A stretch of 64,000 nt of DNA from JAXLQL01 sp046331625 (GTDB lineage: Bacteria > Acidobacteriota > Terriglobia > Bryobacterales > Bryobacteraceae), in assembly GCA_046331625.1 (NCBI GenBank), contig JAXLQL010000004.1, positions 372,001-436,000 on the forward strand, written 5' to 3'. This document shows, in pieces, positions 22,529 to 31,195 of the stretch (position 1 is the first letter of the stretch; each line of letters starts with the position of its first letter). The position numbers and the translations under genes were made by a program. Under the pieces are notes generated by a model that made no database searches, was not told the origin of the DNA, and was given only the letters and a program-made list of their open reading frames with translations.

Positions 22529-24368
22529 ACGCGGTGCGAATCGAGTAGTCGCCCGGGCGGCCGTTTGTTGCGGTGACGATGATGCCGTAGGTTCCAGCGG
22601 CGAGGTCGCGGCGGATATGCGCTCCGCCCACGAGCGCCGTGGTAACGAGCGAGTCCGAAGTGATGCGCTTGCCGTTCGAATCCACCAGGATCAGCGACGG
22701 AGCGAACGAGAAGGAGCTGGCGTCGACAGTGAGTGTTCCCGCGCTCGCGAGCGTGACCTCGTGGTAGCGAGCCTGGGTCGCGCTCGGGTTGTTCAGCATC
22801 AGGTCACGGGTGGCGCAGTCAGATTCGGCGAGGGTGCCAGTGGCGGTTTCCCCGATAGTGACCTTGTTGACCGGGCATGTCGCGGAGTCTTCAGCCACCG
22901 CTTTGACTTCGAAACCACCCGACTGCACGGAAGCCGTATTCGCCACCACCGTGTAAGTCCCCGGAGCAACTTGCGCGACAATGCGCGCATTATTACCGCC
23001 GCCAGAGTTATCGTCTTGCGCGATGGCCTTCGCCGTGTCGTCGAGGAGCCACAAGAACGAGTCGATTTCAGTCGAGGTCATGTCGAGCGTGACGCGGGCG
23101 CGCTTTTCGAGCGTGAGTTTGAAGGGCTTCGCCAGAGTGGTGTCGACGCTGAGGGGCACGGCATCGAGGAAGCGGCACTCGCCGGAATTGAGACGGCCCG
23201 TGACGGCGGAGCCGGGCGCGAGTGTATCCGCGTCGCAAGGGCGCAGGCGCTCGAGCGAAGTCCGGACCGTGTAATTTCCCGCCGAGAGCTGCGTATGAGT
23301 AACTCCGAGTATGTAGTCGCCCGGCTGGAGGCTCACTACCAGGTGGGCCGCGGTACTCGTGGTAGGCAGGGCGGTCTGGAGCAGCTTGCGGTCTTTGTCG
23401 AGCAGCAGGATCGCCGTGGGGAACGCGCTCGACGACGCGTCGGCGGTGAGCACGCCGGCTTCGGCGATGTTGACGCGGAACAGATCCATGCGATTGTCCT
23501 GATCGTCGGGTGGAAGCACGTCGAGAATGCGGCAGTCGGGTTCCGTGAGCTGGCCGGTGGCCGAGCCGGAGGCGGAGAGGTCGGAGATGTTGCAGGGGCG
23601 CACGTCGTCGAGGCGGGTCTGGAGGTCATAAGGTCCGGCGGCCGCTCCCGCAACGGTTGCCACCAACAGATAGTCCCCCGGTGGGACGCTCGCAATCAGC
23701 AATGCGTTCGCAACACCATCGGCGCCATCGTCGTCGCTTGCCACGACGGTGCCCGTCTTGGTGTCGATGACTGCGAGATACGAGTCGATAGTGCGGGACT
23801 GCATCAGGGCGGAAAGCACCTTCGGCGTGTCGGTTTGGAACGCGAAGAGGTCGACGGGAACAGAAGAGCCCGACGGCGCGACCACGTCCAGTTGCCGGCA
23901 GCTCTGGGGTCCGAGGGTTCCGCTGACTTGGCCGGTGAGTGGACGGTTCTGGCAGCCGGTTCCGAGATCGAACGTCCCGCGCAAGGTGAAGGCGCCCGAC
24001 GCACGTTTGGCGATCACGAAGAGAAAATAGGTATCGGGGAGAACGCTGGCGACGATGTGGGAATCGGTGCGGCCCGGGGCAACGTCGTCGTTACTCGCGA
24101 TCGGCACGAAGCGCGCGTCGGTGAGCAGGAGCGCCGTGTCGAACTCCTGCGAAGCGGTATCGATATTTAGGAAGCCGCGAGTGCGCGTGTCGAGGATGTA
24201 CTGGCGTGCGAGGTTGTCCTCGGTTCTGCCGGGGATGAGGTCGCGGAGGCGGCAGGCGCCATCGGCGATGCGAGCGTCGATAGGCGCTGTGCCGTCCCAG
24301 GGTTCGGCGGGACATGTCGCGGCCAGGAGACGGATGCCGAGAAGCGAAATGAGGGCGAGCGCGCGCAT
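22515..24368 (-). CDS. Secreted protein with five pre-peptidase-C-terminal-like repeats
   Basis: The product is 617 residues from ATG 24368, chosen because a signal peptide begins there (MRALALISLLGIRLLAATC). The rest is about five repeats of 110 residues, each with a C-R-x-L/R-D start (CRLRDLIPG, CRQLDVVAPSG, CRILDVLPPDD, CRFLDAVPLSV, CATRDLMLNN), then a DASSxxFxxxLxLLD strand and a PGDYxLxV strand. That is the pre-peptidase C-terminal (PPC) jelly-roll pattern found on secreted bacterial enzymes and surface proteins. No enzymatic domain is attached. It may bind carbohydrate or matrix. It is monocistronic. Confidence 0.75.
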   Translation of the reverse strand: MRALALISLLGIRLLAATCPAEPWDGTAPIDARIADGACRLRDLIPGRTEDNLARQYILDTRTRGFLNIDTASQEFDTALLLTDARFVPIASNDDVAPGRTDSHIVASVLPDTYFLFVIAKRASGAFTLRGTFDLGTGCQNRPLTGQVSGTLGPQSCRQLDVVAPSGSSVPVDLFAFQTDTPKVLSALMQSRTIDSYLAVIDTKTGTVVASDDDGADGVANALLIASVPPGDYLLVATVAGAAAGPYDLQTRLDDVRPCNISDLSASGSATGQLTEPDCRILDVLPPDDQDNRMDLFRVNIAEAGVLTADASSSAFPTAILLLDKDRKLLQTALPTTSTAAHLVVSLQPGDYILGVTHTQLSAGNYTVRTSLERLRPCDADTLAPGSAVTGRLNSGECRFLDAVPLSVDTTLAKPFKLTLEKRARVTLDMTSTEIDSFLWLLDDTAKAIAQDDNSGGGNNARIVAQVAPGTYTVVANTASVQSGGFEVKAVAEDSATCPVNKVTIGETATGTLAESDCATRDLMLNNPSATQARYHEVTLASAGTLTVDASSFSFAPSLILVDSNGKRITSDSLVTTALVGGAHIRRDLAAGTYGIIVTATNGRPGDYSIRTAFTAQ

Positions 24369-24461
24369 GATTCCAGCGTAGCGCTCGCGCGGCTCATGCA
24401 TAGGGGCGACGATGGTTCTTGAAACTCGACGGCCCTCCGAAATGGGTTGTAAGGAGCCTCC

Positions 24462-25515
24462 ATGGCGGAACAGATACTGGACGGGAAGACTTACGCGAAA
24501 CGTCTGGCGCGAATAGGCGCGAATCAAGCAGCGGATCGAGTCCGCTCGGGTTCGTGCGGCAATCGCGATCAACCGGGAACTTGTTTTGCTCTACTGGGGG
24601 ATCGGGCAAGGAGATTCTCGCGCGGCAGCGAGAGGAAGGCTGGGGCGCAAAGGTGATTGATAGCTCGCCGCGGACCTTCGGCGGAGCTTCCCCGACAGGA
24701 AGGGGCTGTCTCGCCGGAACCTCAAGTACATGAGGGCTTTGGCCGAAGCGTGGCCGGAAGAAGCAATTGTGCGCGCCTCTTGCACAATTGTCCTGGTTCC
24801 ATAATCTGACCCTTCTTGAAAAGCTCAAGGAGAGGGATGAGCGGCTTTGGTACGCCCGAGCCGCCATCGAACATGGCTGGAGCCGAAGCGTCCTCGCGAT
24901 GCACATCGAGACCGGCCTCTACCGCAGGCAGGGCAAGGCCATCACCAACTTCAAGACCACGCTCCCGGCGCCACAATCGGACCTCGCCCAGCAACTCCTG
25001 AATGACCCCTACAACTTCGATTTCCTTACGCTCTCGCGCGAAGCCCATGAACGCGACCTCGAGAAAGGACTGATCGCCCACATCCGCCAGTTCCTGGTGG
25101 AACTCGGAGTCGGGTTTGCATTCGCTGGCAGCCAAGTGTTGCTCAATGTCGGCGGCGAGGAATTCTTCATTGACCTCCTCTTCTACCATTTCAGACTGCG
25201 CCGGTTCGTGGTGATCGATTTGAAGATGACCCCGTTCAAGCCAGCCTACGCCGGCCAAATGAACTTCTACCGCTCGGCCATCGACGACCTGATGCGTCAT
25301 CCGGACGACCAGCCGAGTATCGGTCTGATTCTGTGCAAGAACAAGAACCAGGTGGCTGGCGAGTACGCGGTGCGGGATATCGACAAGCCGCTGGGGATTG
25401 CGGAGTCCAGTGTCTCGAGAGCTTGGCTGAGCAGTTCAAGGGGACGCTGCCGACGATCGAAGAGCTCGAGGCGGAACTCGCCAAGGGCGGGGATTTTTCT
25501 GACCTATCGCCGCTG
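24462..25515 (+). pseudogene. Broken YhcG-type (DUF1016) PDDEXK nuclease
   Basis: Pieces of one protein lie in all three forward frames. They are MAEQILDGKTYAKRLARI (24462), RIKQRIESARVRAAIAINRE and VLLYWGIG (about 24523), EILARQREEGWGAKVID (about 24610), the LAADLRRSFPDRKGLSRRNL block (about 24664), APLAQLSWFHNLTLLEKLKE and the long nuclease part VGFAFAGSQVLLNVGGEEFFIDLLFYH (from 24767), and CLESLAEQFKGTLPTIEELE (about 25416). The order and total length (about 1.05 kb, 345 codons) match an intact YhcG family gene, which usually serves defence or mobile-element functions. At least four frameshifts make it non-functional. The catalytic GGEEFFIDLLFYH and FVVIDLKM residues are still readable. 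Its end overlaps the glycosyltransferase gene. Confidence 0.85.
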
Positions 25516-26634
25516 GACCGAGTCCTTCGACAACCGATACCGGTGCCCCCGCCACGAGATCACGCTCGTCCGTGCCGAGGCAAGGAACGAATACATCCAC
25601 ACCCAAGTCGCCAGCGGCATCATCGCCGCATAGATCCACCCGTGCCGGCGGAACCACGCGCCCTTCGACTCGAGCGCCGCTTCGGCGATCCGCGCCCGGC
25701 GCCACGATTTGAACATCCCGAGCGCGAGCAAGGCCGCCAGCAGCCAAGGCTGCCATACGGCGAGCGACACCATCGCCGTGCAGTAGACCACATGCGCCGC
25801 CAGCGAGAAGCGCCAAATCCGCGGATGATAGACGCGTGTGATGATCATCTGCCGCTCGATCCAGCGCAGGAACTCGCCGCCCCCGGTGTGGCTGCGGTCC
25901 ACCACCAAGGCACCCGGCGCATACACGATCGGCAGGCGCGCCGCATGCATCGCCGCCGACATCTGGAAGTCGTCCGAGATGGCGTTGCGCCAGAACTCCG
26001 GAACACGCGCCTTGAAAAATGTTTCGCGCCGCACGGCCATCGCGCCGCCCCAACAGAATGAGCAGGCGCGCCCGTGGAACTCGCCGGCGATGACGCTGTT
26101 CCACACACTGCGCAGACTTGACCAGAAGTCCGGCGGCTCGGGCAGGTGCCAGCGATATCCGGTGGAGCAGCCGTTGGCCGGATGCATCAGCGGCACCGCC
26201 AGCGCGCGCAGCCAGCGCGGCGAGACTTCGTTGTCGGAATCGGCGAAGGCGAAGATCATCGACTCGGGCCGCGCCGCCGCCACCGCCGCGAGCAGGTTGT
26301 TGATCTTCTCGCCCGTGTTCGCGTCGCCATCGCCCGAGTGGACCACGCGGGCACGAGGCGGCGCCACGCCATCGGGAATGTCCGCGGCCGAACGGGCCGC
26401 CACGATCAGTTCGTAGTTCGGGTAGTCCTGCGCAGCGAGCGATGCGAGGTTCGCGGCCAGGAACTCGTCGCCACCTTTCACCGGCACGATGACGGTGGCG
26501 GGAGGGCATCGCGTCAGAGCGGCCACGCGCGCTTGCGCCGCTTTCACCCACTCCATTCGAGCGCCATCATTGCGCAGCGACAGGAACGCGAGCGCGAAGG
26601 CGATGACGCAGATGACAATGAGCGGGATCGGCAA
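25504..26634 (-). CDS. Membrane glycosyltransferase family 2/21 (ceramide-glucosyltransferase-like)
   Basis: The 376-residue protein starts with a membrane anchor (MPIPLIVICVIAFALAFLSL). The GT-A domain shows TVIVPVKGGDEFLAANLASL, the DxD-like FAFADSDNEVS, GGAMAVRRETFF, the catalytic ISDDFQMS and the processive-type FLRWIERQMIITR. Two or three C-terminal membrane helices follow (AAHVVYCTAMVSLAVWQPWLLAALLALG). The layout matches glycosyltransferases that add sugar to lipids, for example ceramide or hopanoid glucosylation. It is monocistronic and divergent from the peptidase gene. Confidence 0.82.
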   Translation of the reverse strand: MPIPLIVICVIAFALAFLSLRNDGARMEWVKAAQARVAALTRCPPATVIVPVKGGDEFLAANLASLAAQDYPNYELIVAARSAADIPDGVAPPRARVVHSGDGDANTGEKINNLLAAVAAARPESMIFAFADSDNEVSPRWLRALAVPLMHPANGCSTGYRWHLPEPPDFWSSLRSVWNSVIAGEFHGRACSFCWGGAMAVRRETFFKARVPEFWRNAISDDFQMSAAMHAARLPIVYAPGALVVDRSHTGGGEFLRWIERQMIITRVYHPRIWRFSLAAHVVYCTAMVSLAVWQPWLLAALLALGMFKSWRRARIAEAALESKGAWFRRHGWIYAAMMPLATWVWMYSFLASARTSVISWRGHRYRLSKDSVQRR

Positions 26635-26652
26635 CGGTTACAGTAATAGGAT

Positions 26653-27918
26653 ATGCGTCTTGGGACGCTCCTGTTGACAGCCGGGCTCGCCGCAGCCGCC
26701 ATTCCACAGGAGGAATACAAGGTACGCCGCGCAGCCTTGCGGCAGGCGTTGCCCGAAGGTGCCGTGGTGGTCCTGCAAGGTTCCACGGAATCGGAAAAGG
26801 GAGACCTGCGCACGCCCTTCATCCAGGAACCGAACTTTCTCTACCTCACCGGCTGGCGCGAGCCGGGCGCGGCGCTGGTGCTCACCAAGACCGGCGAGGA
26901 GTTCTATCTCCCCAAACGCAGCGAAGTACGCGAGCGCTACACCGGACACAAGCTCGCTCCGGGTGACAGTGACGCCACCAGCGTGACCGGGTTCGAAACC
27001 GTGCTCGCATCCGACGATTTCGCCGATCGCGTGGCCAAAACAACCGGAACTCTATATGTTTTAAGCAAAACCGGCTCGGCCGAGAAAGTGAAGCAGGCGG
27101 CGCCGGGCCGCGACTTCGCCGATGCCGCGCCGCTCATCGCGCACCTGCGCATGACCAAGTCTTCCGCCGAGGTGGAGGCGCTCCAGTTCGCCGTCGATTC
27201 GTCTGTGGAAGCGCACAAAGCAGGCATGCGCCGCGCCGCTCCCGGGATCGCCGAGTACCAGATCGCCGCCACGATGAGCGCCGTCTACTTCGAGCGCGGG
27301 TGTGAGCGCCATGCGTATCCGCCGATCGTGGCTTCGGGTCCGAACGCCGTGACGCTGCACTATTCGGCGAACAAGCGGCGCATGGACGCTGGCGAACTTC
27401 TGCTGATGGACGTGGGCGCCGAATGCGCGGACTACGCGGCCGACATCACCCGCACAATCCCGGTGAACGGCAAGTTCAGCGCGCGTCAACGCGAGATCTA
27501 TGACATCGTGCTCGGCGCGCAGAAGGCAGCCATCGCAGCCGCGAAACCGGGCATGCGGCTGCTCGGGCTCGAAGAGGATTCGCTCAACGGAATCGCCTAC
27601 CGCTACGTGAATTCGCACGGCAAAGACCAGAAGGGCGAGCCGCTCGGCAAATACTATCTCCACAGCCTTGGCCATCACGTGGGCCTCGAAGTGCATGACG
27701 CGTTCGATCCGGATCTGCGCTTGCAGCCGGGCATGGTGGTGACCATCGAACCCGGCATCTACCTCGCCGGCGAGCGCATCGGTGTGCGCATCGAAGACAT
27801 GATTCTGATCACCGAGAGCGGCGCGAAGCTGCTGACGGAGGCGCTGCCCCGCGAGGCCAAAGAGATCGAGCGCTTCCTGGCCCGGCGCGAGAAGCGCGCT
27901 CGCCCCGCCACGAATTGA
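26653..27918 (+). CDS. Xaa-Pro aminopeptidase (M24 family)
   Basis: The protein is 421 residues with a leader (MRLGTLLLTAGLAAAA), so it is probably exported. An AMP_N domain (YKVRRAALRQALPEGAVVVL; FLYLTGWREPGAALVL) precedes the M24 pita-bread domain. The five metal ligands are visible: Asp in LLLMDVGAECADYAADITRT (two), His in HSLGHHVGLEVHD, Glu in VVTIEPGIY and Glu in GVRIEDMILIT. It removes N-terminal residues ahead of proline. The histidine kinase gene starts 5 nt after its stop, so they may be cotranscribed. Confidence 0.93.
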   Translation: MRLGTLLLTAGLAAAAIPQEEYKVRRAALRQALPEGAVVVLQGSTESEKGDLRTPFIQEPNFLYLTGWREPGAALVLTKTGEEFYLPKRSEVRERYTGHKLAPGDSDATSVTGFETVLASDDFADRVAKTTGTLYVLSKTGSAEKVKQAAPGRDFADAAPLIAHLRMTKSSAEVEALQFAVDSSVEAHKAGMRRAAPGIAEYQIAATMSAVYFERGCERHAYPPIVASGPNAVTLHYSANKRRMDAGELLLMDVGAECADYAADITRTIPVNGKFSARQREIYDIVLGAQKAAIAAAKPGMRLLGLEEDSLNGIAYRYVNSHGKDQKGEPLGKYYLHSLGHHVGLEVHDAFDPDLRLQPGMVVTIEPGIYLAGERIGVRIEDMILITESGAKLLTEALPREAKEIERFLARREKRARPATN

Positions 27919-27922
27919 CCGC

Positions 27923-29776
27923 ATGAAAAAGAGACAGTGGGCCGGCTACGCCGCGGTTTTGGGCGCCTGCCTGCTCGTCTCCATCGCCGCCGGTTGGACC
28001 TCCCTCGGAGCGCAGTTCGACAACGCGGTGAACGATTTCCTCATGCGCCTCACTCCGCCCGAGCGGGGCGACTCACACGCCATCATCGCGGGAGTGGACG
28101 AGGAGACGCTCAAGGAGATCCGCGGCCGGCGCTATCTGCGCGGCGCGTTGGCTGAGGCCGTGGAGCGCATCGCCGAGGCGCATCCGAAAGCCGTGGTGAT
28201 GGACGTGATCTTCGCCGACGAAGACGATCCCGCCGAGAGCCAGAAGCTGGCCAAAGCGCTGGCGCAGGCTCCCAATGTGGTGCTCGCCGCGAATCTCGTG
28301 CAAGGCCGTTGGGAGGAACCACTGCCGCTCTTCGCCGGCAAGGCGACCGCCGTTGGTCACGTGCATGCCGAGCCGGATCCGCTGGATAACGTGGTCCGCG
28401 AAGTAGCGCTCGAAAAGGCCGCGGGCGCGCTGCGGCATTGGTCGATTTCCCTCGAGGCTTACCGGATCTGGCGCGGCAACGCTCCCGTGATCGAGGATCC
28501 CGATGGACTCGAGATCGGCGGCGTCCGGATTCCGGCGCGGCAATCGGAAGCACGCGCGCTGCGTGTGCGCTATCTGCCGCGGCCAGCGCAATTCGAGTCG
28601 TCGATCCCCGTGGTGACGCTGCATCAATTGCGCACCGATCCACAGGCTGCGAAACAATTCTTAGGGAAAGTGGTTTTCGTCGGAGTCACCGCGCAATCCG
28701 CCGCGGAGGATCGGCACATGACTCCTTACTCCGCGGGACTCGCAATGCCTGGAGTCGAGATCAACGCCAACGCATTCGAGACGCTGGTGCGCGGGCAATT
28801 CCTCGAGCCAGCGAGCAACGTAGCGGTGGTGGCGCTGTGCCTCGCCTTCTGCGCCGCGGCAGGTTTGATCTTCTGGCTCTTCTCCGGTTGGACCGCGTAT
28901 GCCCTCGCCGCTGCGCTCCTCGTGGCGGCGCACCTGGCGCCGTATTTCGCCATGCGTGCCGGAATCGTGTTCCCCTACGCGCCTCCATTTTCCACTGCAT
29001 GGTTGTCGTCAGTGGCGGCCGCAACGTATCAGGCAATCGTGGTGCGCCGCACGCTCCGCAAGACCGAGGCCGAAAAGGATCGCTACCAAAAAGCCATGCA
29101 ATTCGTGGCGCACGAAATGCGGACTCCGCTCACGGCGATTCAAGGTTCGAGCGAATTGATGGGCCGCTACAAGCTCACCGAAGAGAAGCGCGCCGAAATG
29201 GCCAAGGTGATCAACTCCGAATCGAAGCGGCTGGCACGCATGATCCAAACGTTTCTCGATGTGGAGCGCCTGAGCGAAGGTGAAATGGAGATGAAGCGCG
29301 AGCCGTTCGACCTGCGCGAAGCCGTGGACGTCTCGCTCGAGCGCGTGAAGCCGCTGGCCGAGCGCAAGCAGATCCACCTCGAGTGCCCTCCGCTCGATGC
29401 ACTGGAAGTGAAGGGTGATCGCGAGTTGATGGAGTACGCGGTCTACAATCTGCTGACCAACGCGGTGAAGTACTCGCCCGCGGGTACCGAAGTGTCCGTC
29501 GCGGCCACGCGCTCGGGCGAATCGCTGATACTGTCCATCCGCGATCAGGGGATCGGCATGGACGACAAGGAGCAGAAGCAGATCTTCCAGCGCTTTTACC
29601 GCACGAAAAGCGCCGAGGCAAGCGGAGAAGCTGGAACCGGAATCGGCCTCTCGATCGTCGAACAAATCGTAGGTCACCATGGAGGCCGGATGGAAGTAGC
29701 GAGTCGTCCGGGGCAGGGCTCGTGTTTCACAATGGTGCTCCCTTCGGTGGCCCCGGTCAAGGATCGGGTAAACTGA
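27923..29776 (+). CDS. CHASE2-domain sensor histidine kinase
   Basis: The 617-residue protein has an N-terminal membrane helix (AAVLGACLLVSIAAGW), a CHASE2 extracytoplasmic sensor (residues about 30-290: SHAIIAGVDEETLKEIRG, KAVVMDVIFADEDD, KVVFVGVTAQSAAEDRHMTP), two or three more helices (VAVVALCLAFCAAAGLIFWLF), then a kinase core. H397 in FVAHEMRTPLTAI is the phosphorylated His. The N, G1 and G2 boxes are LLTNAVKYSP, IRDQGIGMDD and GTGIGLSIVEQIVGHHGG. The NtrC-type regulator follows 52 nt later, so they are likely a two-component pair. Confidence 0.93.
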   Translation: MKKRQWAGYAAVLGACLLVSIAAGWTSLGAQFDNAVNDFLMRLTPPERGDSHAIIAGVDEETLKEIRGRRYLRGALAEAVERIAEAHPKAVVMDVIFADEDDPAESQKLAKALAQAPNVVLAANLVQGRWEEPLPLFAGKATAVGHVHAEPDPLDNVVREVALEKAAGALRHWSISLEAYRIWRGNAPVIEDPDGLEIGGVRIPARQSEARALRVRYLPRPAQFESSIPVVTLHQLRTDPQAAKQFLGKVVFVGVTAQSAAEDRHMTPYSAGLAMPGVEINANAFETLVRGQFLEPASNVAVVALCLAFCAAAGLIFWLFSGWTAYALAAALLVAAHLAPYFAMRAGIVFPYAPPFSTAWLSSVAAATYQAIVVRRTLRKTEAEKDRYQKAMQFVAHEMRTPLTAIQGSSELMGRYKLTEEKRAEMAKVINSESKRLARMIQTFLDVERLSEGEMEMKREPFDLREAVDVSLERVKPLAERKQIHLECPPLDALEVKGDRELMEYAVYNLLTNAVKYSPAGTEVSVAATRSGESLILSIRDQGIGMDDKEQKQIFQRFYRTKSAEASGEAGTGIGLSIVEQIVGHHGGRMEVASRPGQGSCFTMVLPSVAPVKDRVN

Positions 29777-29828
29777 AAGAACAGTCGACCGCGTCCTGAT
29801 TTGTTTGTCACTCGTGAGGAATCCTTCC

Positions 29829-31148
29829 GTGAGTTCTCTGCTTGTAGTTGAAGACGACAGCGCGGTCAGAAGTACGCTCGTGACCTTCCTCGAATTGGAA
29901 GGTTACGCAGTGGAGGCCGTTTCCACCACCCGCGAGGCGATGGCTCGCCTCGACAACTCCCGCTTTCCGATCGTCGTTTCCGATATTTATCTCGATGAGC
30001 GCACCGGGCTGGATGTGCTGGAAGCCGCGCGCAAATCGAACCCTCGATGCGCCGTGATTCTGATGACGGGGCGCGGGTCGATGGAGACGGTGATGGCCGC
30101 CACGCAGCGCGGCGCGTTCGACTATATCGCCAAGCCGTTCGAGCTCGACGATCTGCTCGCTACCGTCAAGCGCGCCGAAGCCGTGATCGCCACGCCCGCC
30201 GCCGATGAAGACGAAGACGTGGAAGACCTGCCGGAGACCGAGATGATCGGCTTTTCGGCGGCCATGGTGGACCTCTACAAAGACATCGCCAAGGTGGCGC
30301 AGACCGACGCCACCGTGCTCATCGAAGGCGAAACCGGCACGGGCAAGGAACTGGTGGCGCGCATGATTCATCGCATGAGCCTGCGCGCGAATCATCCGTT
30401 TCAGCCGGTGGATTGCGTTTCGATCGCGCCTTCGCTCTTGCAGAGCGAGCTGTTCGGCGCAGTGAAGGGCGCTTACACAGGCGCCGACCGCGACCGTCCG
30501 GGTCTGCTCGAGGCCGCCAACCATGGCACGGTGTTCCTCGACGAGATCGGCGACATTGACCAGAGCTTCCAGCCGCAACTGCTGCGCTTCCTGCAGGAGC
30601 GGCAGGTGCGGCCGGTCGGGTCAGACAAGCCGCGCAAAGTGGATGTGCGCGTGCTCGCCGCCACGCATCGCAGCATCGCGAAGCTCGTGGAAGAAGGAAA
30701 ATTCCGCGAGGACCTGTGGTTCCGCTTGAACGCCGTGCCCCTGCGCGTTCCGCCGCTGCGCGAGCGCACCGGTGACGTGGAACATCTGGCGCGTTTCTAC
30801 GTCCGCAAATATAACGAGCGTTACCGGCTGCATGCGCGGCTGGTGGAGTCCGGCTTGGTGGAGTTACAGAATTATACCTGGCCCGGAAATATTCGCCAGT
30901 TGCAACATATGATGGAGCGGCTGACGATCCTGGCCCCGCAAGGCGTGATCGACGTCGAGGCCGTAAGAGACGGCATCTACGCAAGCGAACCGCGGGAGCA
31001 GGTGAGCGAGACGCTGGCGGACGCCGAGTCCGAACAGATCCGGCGGGTGCTCGCGGCCACCGCCGGAAACAAGAGCCGCGCGGCGCGGATTCTGGGGATC
31101 GAGCGGAAGACGCTGTATCGGAAATTGGAACGGATGGGAATCGAGTAG
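29829..31148 (+). CDS. NtrC-family sigma-54-dependent response regulator
   Basis: The product is 439 residues from GTG 29829, which has GAGGA 8 nt upstream; TTG 29805 is the longer alternative. The receiver domain (1-120) carries the acidic pair VVEDD and phospho-acceptor D52 in SDIYLDERTG, with Lys in YIAKPFE. The AAA+ domain shows Walker A GETGTGKE, Walker B GTVFLDEIGDID and the sigma-54 contact loop as GAYTGA instead of GAFTGA. A Fis-type HTH ends the protein (NKSRAARILGIERKTLYRKL). It should activate sigma-54 promoters when phosphorylated by the upstream CHASE2 kinase. Confidence 0.94.
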   Translation: MSSLLVVEDDSAVRSTLVTFLELEGYAVEAVSTTREAMARLDNSRFPIVVSDIYLDERTGLDVLEAARKSNPRCAVILMTGRGSMETVMAATQRGAFDYIAKPFELDDLLATVKRAEAVIATPAADEDEDVEDLPETEMIGFSAAMVDLYKDIAKVAQTDATVLIEGETGTGKELVARMIHRMSLRANHPFQPVDCVSIAPSLLQSELFGAVKGAYTGADRDRPGLLEAANHGTVFLDEIGDIDQSFQPQLLRFLQERQVRPVGSDKPRKVDVRVLAATHRSIAKLVEEGKFREDLWFRLNAVPLRVPPLRERTGDVEHLARFYVRKYNERYRLHARLVESGLVELQNYTWPGNIRQLQHMMERLTILAPQGVIDVEAVRDGIYASEPREQVSETLADAESEQIRRVLAATAGNKSRAARILGIERKTLYRKLERMGIE

Positions 31149-31195
31149 CCGATCCGCTCTGACCAATTACCTGTAGAATATAGGGAAGCCTGTCG

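Noticed and set aside
22617..24170. Long plus-strand open frame opposite the PPC-repeat protein
   Set aside because: Shadow of a strongly supported minus-strand gene; composition is atypical for a protein.
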